Shown here piece by piece: positions 7,912-11,344 of a stretch of 11,344 bases of DNA. This DNA is from Fragilaria radians. Lineage: Eukaryota; Bacillariophyta; Fragilariophyceae; Fragilariales; Fragilariaceae. The notes beneath the pieces were generated by a model. It was not told where the DNA came from and did no database searches. It saw nothing but the letters and a program-made list of their open reading frames with translations. The stretch spans positions 6,152 through 17,495 of the forward strand of contig CAAAJI010000142.1 in the NCBI GenBank assembly GCA_900642245.1. Reading direction: 5' to 3'. A program made the translations under genes and the position numbers. Within the stretch, counting starts at the first letter, position 1. Every line of letters begins with the position of its first letter.

Positions 7912-8586
7912 ATAATTGTTTCCAAGGGAGTTACATATTTTAGTTTTACAACTGATGGTAGATTTGCATTAATTTGTAACGCTTTTTCGCTGGTCATCAA
8001 AACCCCCCAGCAGAATGACGTCGAGGACAAGTCTTTGGAAATCACAAGTACATCATCCATGGTGTGTTTACGGTAAACTACTTCTAGGATACTTCATGTA
8101 AATACTAGCAATAAAGAAGCACGGAATAAACTAACATGGTCTATACTTGCCAACTTAATTGGCTACGATTGATTTATTCTAGAGACGATCTAAGTTAACT
8201 GATGAGTACGCCGCAGTGGCGCTGCTTATCTTCCAGAAGAAATAAGACTATTCAAAACCACCTCAATAATGATCAGCTTCTACGCAACAAACAAACTGAA
8301 CTCGTCCTGCATATGAAACGTTTAATCTAAGGCTCAGAATACGGAAAGGTGATGTTTCCATGCCAAGTGATTAACTAATGCTAGTGAGAAATATGCCACC
8401 ACAATGATAAGTTCAGTGCACAAGCAATGCATTCGGAGCTAAATGATTCTGTTGGAGGGCGCTTGTGCCCAGCAGAACATCTCTAAAATCACTAATATCA
8501 AATCAAATCTGAAACGCTTTAATAAAATTCATTATTGGACAAGAAACAGATGAAGATTATCTAAAATGAGAAAAATGGAAGCACGT

Positions 8587-8733
8587 AATGATGATGACTA
8601 CGATGGCTTCATACTCTTTACCACTTGGCACACCATAGTGTATCAATAAAAAGGTACTACTATTTTCAAAAAGGAACTAAAGGTTATGAAATTTATTCAA
8701 CCAACAACTCTATCACTTGACTTATTGGCTATA
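8587..8733 (+). repeat. Spacer homology block 2, first copy
   Basis: This block aligns over its whole length with 10467-10613 at a nearly constant offset of 1880 bases, sharing strings such as CTTACCA/CTTTACCA, ATTTTCAAAA, AAAGGTTATGA, CAACCAAC and ATTGGCTAT. It is noncoding on both strands. I see no counterpart upstream of copy 1. Confidence 0.75.
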
Positions 8734-8741
8734 TGATGAAA

Positions 8742-8813
8742 CTAGGAATGGCACATGGGATTAGGGTGCGGTTCTGCTTAGTAGGACAAGTGTAAACATG
8801 CAGTGTAATTGAA
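8742..8813 (+). repeat. Conserved block upstream of bHLH copy 2
   Basis: This block matches the last 73 bases of the window (11272-11344), about four-fifths identical by eye, with an identical core GGTTCTGCTTAGTA (8770-8783 and 11301-11314) and GACAAGTG close behind. In this copy it directly follows block 2 and ends about 200 bases before the bHLH ATG, so it may be a promoter or a relic 5' exon. An ATG at 8748 begins a 15-codon frame ending in TAA at 8793-8795. Confidence 0.75.
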
Positions 8814-8948
8814 TTTGCTAAATTATAGTAGGCCAGTTTCCGAATAGGTCTTTGTTGTGATGACAAAATACTGTGTTTGGAGGCAAGCTTGAGAAGCTTA
8901 ACAACGAAATATAAAAAAATTACCCGGAAATTCAACCAATCCAAAAAA

Positions 8949-9011
8949 GGTTTTTCGTCCCCATTCGACGACAAAGACGAAATTGACAACTGAAGTACTA
9001 AACTTCAAGAT
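8949..9011 (+). pseudogene. Decayed acidic N-terminal region of bHLH copy 2
   Basis: In the frame of the copy 2 ATG, the DNA upstream reads GFSSPFDDKDEIDN, stop, STKLQD. This aligns with the copy 1 exon 2 stretch PSPLEEDDDDED...HAFQE just before its internal Met49: the acidic run, the Ser six before the Met and the Gln-acid pair just before it correspond. The stop is TGA at 8991-8993. So the copy once had the acidic region in frame and has since lost it, unless an acceptor at 8994-8995 is used to splice past the stop; that site has no good pyrimidine tract. Confidence 0.65.
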
Positions 9012-9656
9012 ATGAACAAACCGGAGCATAAGAGATATCGAGAAAAGAAACGACGTCATGAAGTCAAAACTGGATTTGATGCATTGAAAGATGTGATGAT
9101 AACCATCGATCCGAATGTAAAGAATTTTGAGGGCGTATATCGCGTGCAATTGATCGATAGAGCAGTGAAGGTCATGAGGGACTTGTTCCAGGAAAATGAA
9201 GCTCTCAAGCGGAGACTTAATCAGAACAAGGTTCCGGTTGACGCAAGTCAAAGGAGTAATATTGTAGATGCCGTCCTGGAGCGGCAAAACGATTTGGTTA
9301 CTGTTGCTGTACCTTACCTGGTCCATACAGAACAGATGACATTGGAGTTCCCGGTGACGGAATCGACATATGAGAACCGATATCATGATACACATTATGG
9401 TTCACCTTACACATATCCCTCTCTGCGTCTATCACAGAACTATCACTATTCTCATCCATGGCGAACCACAGCACCGCCAACTCAATCCCAAAGTTTATCT
9501 GGAAATGAAATGTATCAGAACAAATTTACGCAAGAGCAGCACTATTATCCTCCTTCACAACCACAGCATCAATATTCAAATCTGCAACATGATTATCACC
9601 CTCGTCAAGAGGATCACCATCCTCCACCACATCAAGATTATCGAATACATTACTGA
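9012..9656 (+). CDS. bHLH transcription factor, copy 2, N-terminally shortened
   Basis: The ATG aligns with the internal Met49 of copy 1, giving 214 residues. Residues 1-62 hold the bHLH: basic region EHKRYREKKRR with Glu11 and Arg15 kept, Phe22 and Leu25 of helix 1, and helix 2 with the same LFQENEALKRRL extension. The loop and early helix 1 differ most (VKTGFDAL against VNARFDAL; NVKNFEGVYR against NMKDVEDINR). The VTVAVPYLV...TESTxENRYH segment is kept at about 94-125. The Tyr/Pro/Gln/His tail has an insertion near QNKFTQEQ and a deletion near the end, both in frame. There is no exon 1, NLS-like KRKTRR or acidic run. It could be a functional short dimer partner or competitor of copy 1, or a young pseudogene. 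The long open frame favours function. Confidence 0.8.
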   Translation: MNKPEHKRYREKKRRHEVKTGFDALKDVMITIDPNVKNFEGVYRVQLIDRAVKVMRDLFQENEALKRRLNQNKVPVDASQRSNIVDAVLERQNDLVTVAVPYLVHTEQMTLEFPVTESTYENRYHDTHYGSPYTYPSLRLSQNYHYSHPWRTTAPPTQSQSLSGNEMYQNKFTQEQHYYPPSQPQHQYSNLQHDYHPRQEDHHPPPHQDYRIHY

Positions 9657-9667
9657 ATTAACAAATA

Positions 9668-9688
9668 GGGAAGACGACTATCTCGCGC
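9668..9688 (+). repeat. Conserved 3'-flank block, second copy
   Basis: Partner of 7595-7615 with 20 of 21 bases identical, 12 bases past the copy 2 stop codon. The equal distance from both stops shows that the duplication includes the 3' UTR. Confidence 0.75.
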
Positions 9689-9737
9689 CATATCGTGTCC
9701 TATTTTGATTAGAAATAGACGGCTATTTGAACTGCAT

Positions 9738-9892
9738 AACATGAAAGCAAACAGACAATTACATTAGCACTCTATTATGTCTTTCCATTCACAGTTACAA
9801 CCATAGAAACCTAAATCTCGTTAACATATATATGCTAGAATAGAAGCTTTTCTACATTTTTTTACTAAGGTACGGTAGGTCAATGTGATGCT
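9738..9892 (+). repeat. Spacer homology block, second copy
   Basis: Partner of 7746-7911. Its offset (about 1.98-1.99 kb) is shorter than the 2.07 kb between the two stop codons, showing that indels have accumulated since duplication. Confidence 0.65.
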
Positions 9893-10466
9893 AGTGGGCT
9901 TTCTATGTTAGATGCTTACATTCCTTCCTTGGTTGTACAATTCATTATTGGAGTCCACGTATTGTTATACGCATGGTACAGATTTTTTCCAAGCATTTTT
10001 CGCGGTCGAGAATGGCCGACGACCATCTCAGGTGAGATTTTAAATGTAAATTGCAATAAAATAGCCTAAATTCGAATCGGATAACTCGTTCCCTAAAGGA
10101 TAAAACCAAATCAGAAACTAAAAAACGACCACTATTTGCATCTATGAAACGTTGGGATCGGAGAAAATCTTTGGACGTCTATTTCCCTCAACGGGTCGGG
10201 TCATCCTGACAATCTCGAAAATAATAAAATGACGAGTTGTTACTAGAGTTACAGCACAAATGATCAGAAATCATTCCTGTAAGTTTACACATGAAATTGT
10301 GATATGGTCAAAAGTAGTGAAATTAATCTTCATTTATGGTTTTCAATCATGATGCAATACATACAGACCAAATGGGACGCACAAATGAAATTAATAGAGA
10401 TATAAGAGGGCATAAGGTGAAAAATAGAAATTAAATGATCAATATCGGCTAACCAAATGAGAATAT

Positions 10467-10613
10467 TGATGATAATGACAATGATAGCGTCATACGTCTT
10501 ACCATTTGGCATACCATTGTGTGTCAACCAAAAGATATTACAATTTTCAAAAGGAACAAAAGGTTATGACAATTATCCAACCAACAAATCAAATAATTGG
10601 CTAATTGGCTATG
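10467..10613 (+). repeat. Spacer homology block 2, second copy
   Basis: Partner of 8587-8733. After its last shared string (ATTGGCTAT at 10604-10612) the homology breaks off; it resumes only at about 11272. Confidence 0.75.
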
Positions 10614-11271
10614 AAATGCATTAGTGTACTTTCATCAGAGATATCCAATACTGTTAGTTTAAGGCTTCATGAACAGTATTGCTGAATTGTCTATTTGGTT
10701 CCCCTTATACGCTTGAAGATAAAGAAATAATATGCTATCAACCATGTGTAGTTTTGACAAACGATTTCTCTTGAATGGAAAAAAAATGATTCCCAAGAAA
10801 ATTGTAACAACTTTAGTAAAAGTGCTCTAGGTGCTTCACTATAAGATTTGAAAACAAGATTCCAGCACAGTTATAGATTACTGCATGAGATCAGTGTTTC
10901 ATTGTATCCTCTTAACATTGAGCATCATGTGATGGCAAGGATGGAACAGCTTCCAAGACACAGCTAGTATTGTTAATCCTTGAATTTGTCAGTTTCGCTC
11001 AATGTCTCCACTCTGAATATGAGTGATTAGTGTCTAATCCTTTGAAAGTACATGCTACAGAAGCTACCTGCCATATATTTGTTCAGCGCAAGGCTTGCAA
11101 TGTTAAATGCACAAAATGTAAGCAATTGCATTTTTATTAACATTTCTGTCAGCTGGAGGATCCTTTTTAACCAATCTTCCTCATTGACGAGTCATTAATG
11201 CTTAAAGCATGAATTTGAGTTTTGAGGAATAGAAATGATTAAGAATCTGGGGTAACATGCGCTCCTTCTCC
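10614..11271. other. Unmatched ~660-base segment (insertion in this spacer or deletion in the other)
   Basis: In the first spacer, ATTGGCTAT (to 8732) is followed within about 10 bases by CTAGGAA (8742). Here the same two landmarks are separated by about 660 bases. No coding frame, clear terminal inverted repeat or target-site duplication is visible at the borders, so a mobile element cannot be claimed. It contains one perfect hairpin (10646-10681). Confidence 0.6.
10646..10681. repeat. Perfect 10-base inverted repeat with 16-base loop
   Basis: CAATACTGTT at 10646-10655 and AACAGTATTG at 10672-10681 are exact reverse complements. It could form a hairpin in DNA or RNA. There is no T-run after it and no gene close by, so a terminator role is not supported. 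Confidence 0.6.
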
Positions 11272-11344
11272 CTAGGAAATGACACAGGGCATTAAGGTTT
11301 GGTTCTGCTTAGTACGACAAGTGCAAACATTCCAAGTAATTGAA
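11272..11344 (+). repeat. Second copy of the pre-bHLH block, cut by the window edge
   Basis: Partner of 8742-8813. Its ATG at 11279 opens a frame that stays open to the window end (22 codons), whereas the same frame in the first copy ends early. If the layout repeats, a third bHLH copy starts a few hundred bases beyond the edge. Confidence 0.7.

Larger units (their letters stand above)
7584..8948. other. Spacer between the two bHLH copies
   Basis: No gene is seen; frames are short. An AATAAA overlaps the copy 1 stop codon (7583-7588). The spacer is homologous in patches to the DNA downstream of copy 2: 7595-7615, 7746-7911, 8587-8733 and 8742-8813 (separate entries). The parts between these patches align poorly by eye. 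A TGACGTCG lies at 8016-8023. Confidence 0.65.
9657..11271. other. Spacer downstream of bHLH copy 2
   Basis: No gene is seen. Patches match the first spacer (9668-9688, 9738-9892, 10467-10613). About 660 bases (10614-11271) have no counterpart there. Minus-strand frames in this area (e.g. 10330-10527, 65 codons) have no recognisable features. Confidence 0.65.

Noticed and set aside
8898..9395. 165-codon minus-strand frame opposite bHLH copy 2
   Set aside because: It is antisense to a clear coding region, and no frame of similar length lies opposite the homologous part of copy 1, so it is not conserved. It is best explained as a shadow.
10614..11271. Transposon or MITE call for the unmatched spacer segment
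   Set aside because: No terminal inverted repeats, target-site duplication or coding remnant could be seen at the borders, so it is reported only as a length difference.

Overview
The window looks like eukaryotic nuclear DNA, most likely from a diatom or a related stramenopile. The reasons are AT-rich intergenic DNA, two short GT-AG introns (83 and about 151 bases) inferred from reading frames, a very long IQ-motif protein, and a basic helix-loop-helix (bHLH) protein with a low-complexity Tyr/Pro/Gln/His tail. There are no operons or bacterial ribosome binding sites. The taxonomic call is an inference; no marker gene is present.

Layout: (1) 2-2971, the 3' part of a gene for a calmodulin-binding protein with about 25 IQ-like motifs followed by a disordered tail; its N-terminus lies off the left edge. 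(2) 2972-3633, an intergenic stretch with degenerate purine-rich repeats. (3) 3634-4583, a two-exon gene for an unrecognised membrane protein of 288 residues with about five membrane segments; a 10-codon upstream ORF ends on its start codon. (4) 4584-6637, about 2 kb with no convincing gene, holding CRE-like TGACGT sites and an E-box. (5) 6638-7583, a two-exon bHLH gene. (6) 7584-9011, spacer and the decayed front of a second copy. (7) 9012-9656, a second bHLH gene that lacks exon 1. (8) 9657-11344, a spacer homologous in patches to the first spacer, ending in a block that in the first spacer lies just upstream of the second bHLH copy.

The most interesting structure is the right half. It reads as a tandem array whose duplicated unit is 'bHLH exon 2 plus downstream spacer'. 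The first gene keeps its own promoter and exon 1; the second has neither, and carries a stop codon where the acidic N-terminal region should be, yet its bHLH and C-terminal region stay open with in-frame indels. The array appears to continue past the right edge, so a third bHLH copy is predicted within a few hundred bases. All plus-strand genes appear to be independent transcription units; nothing seen links the IQ protein or membrane protein functionally to the bHLH factors.
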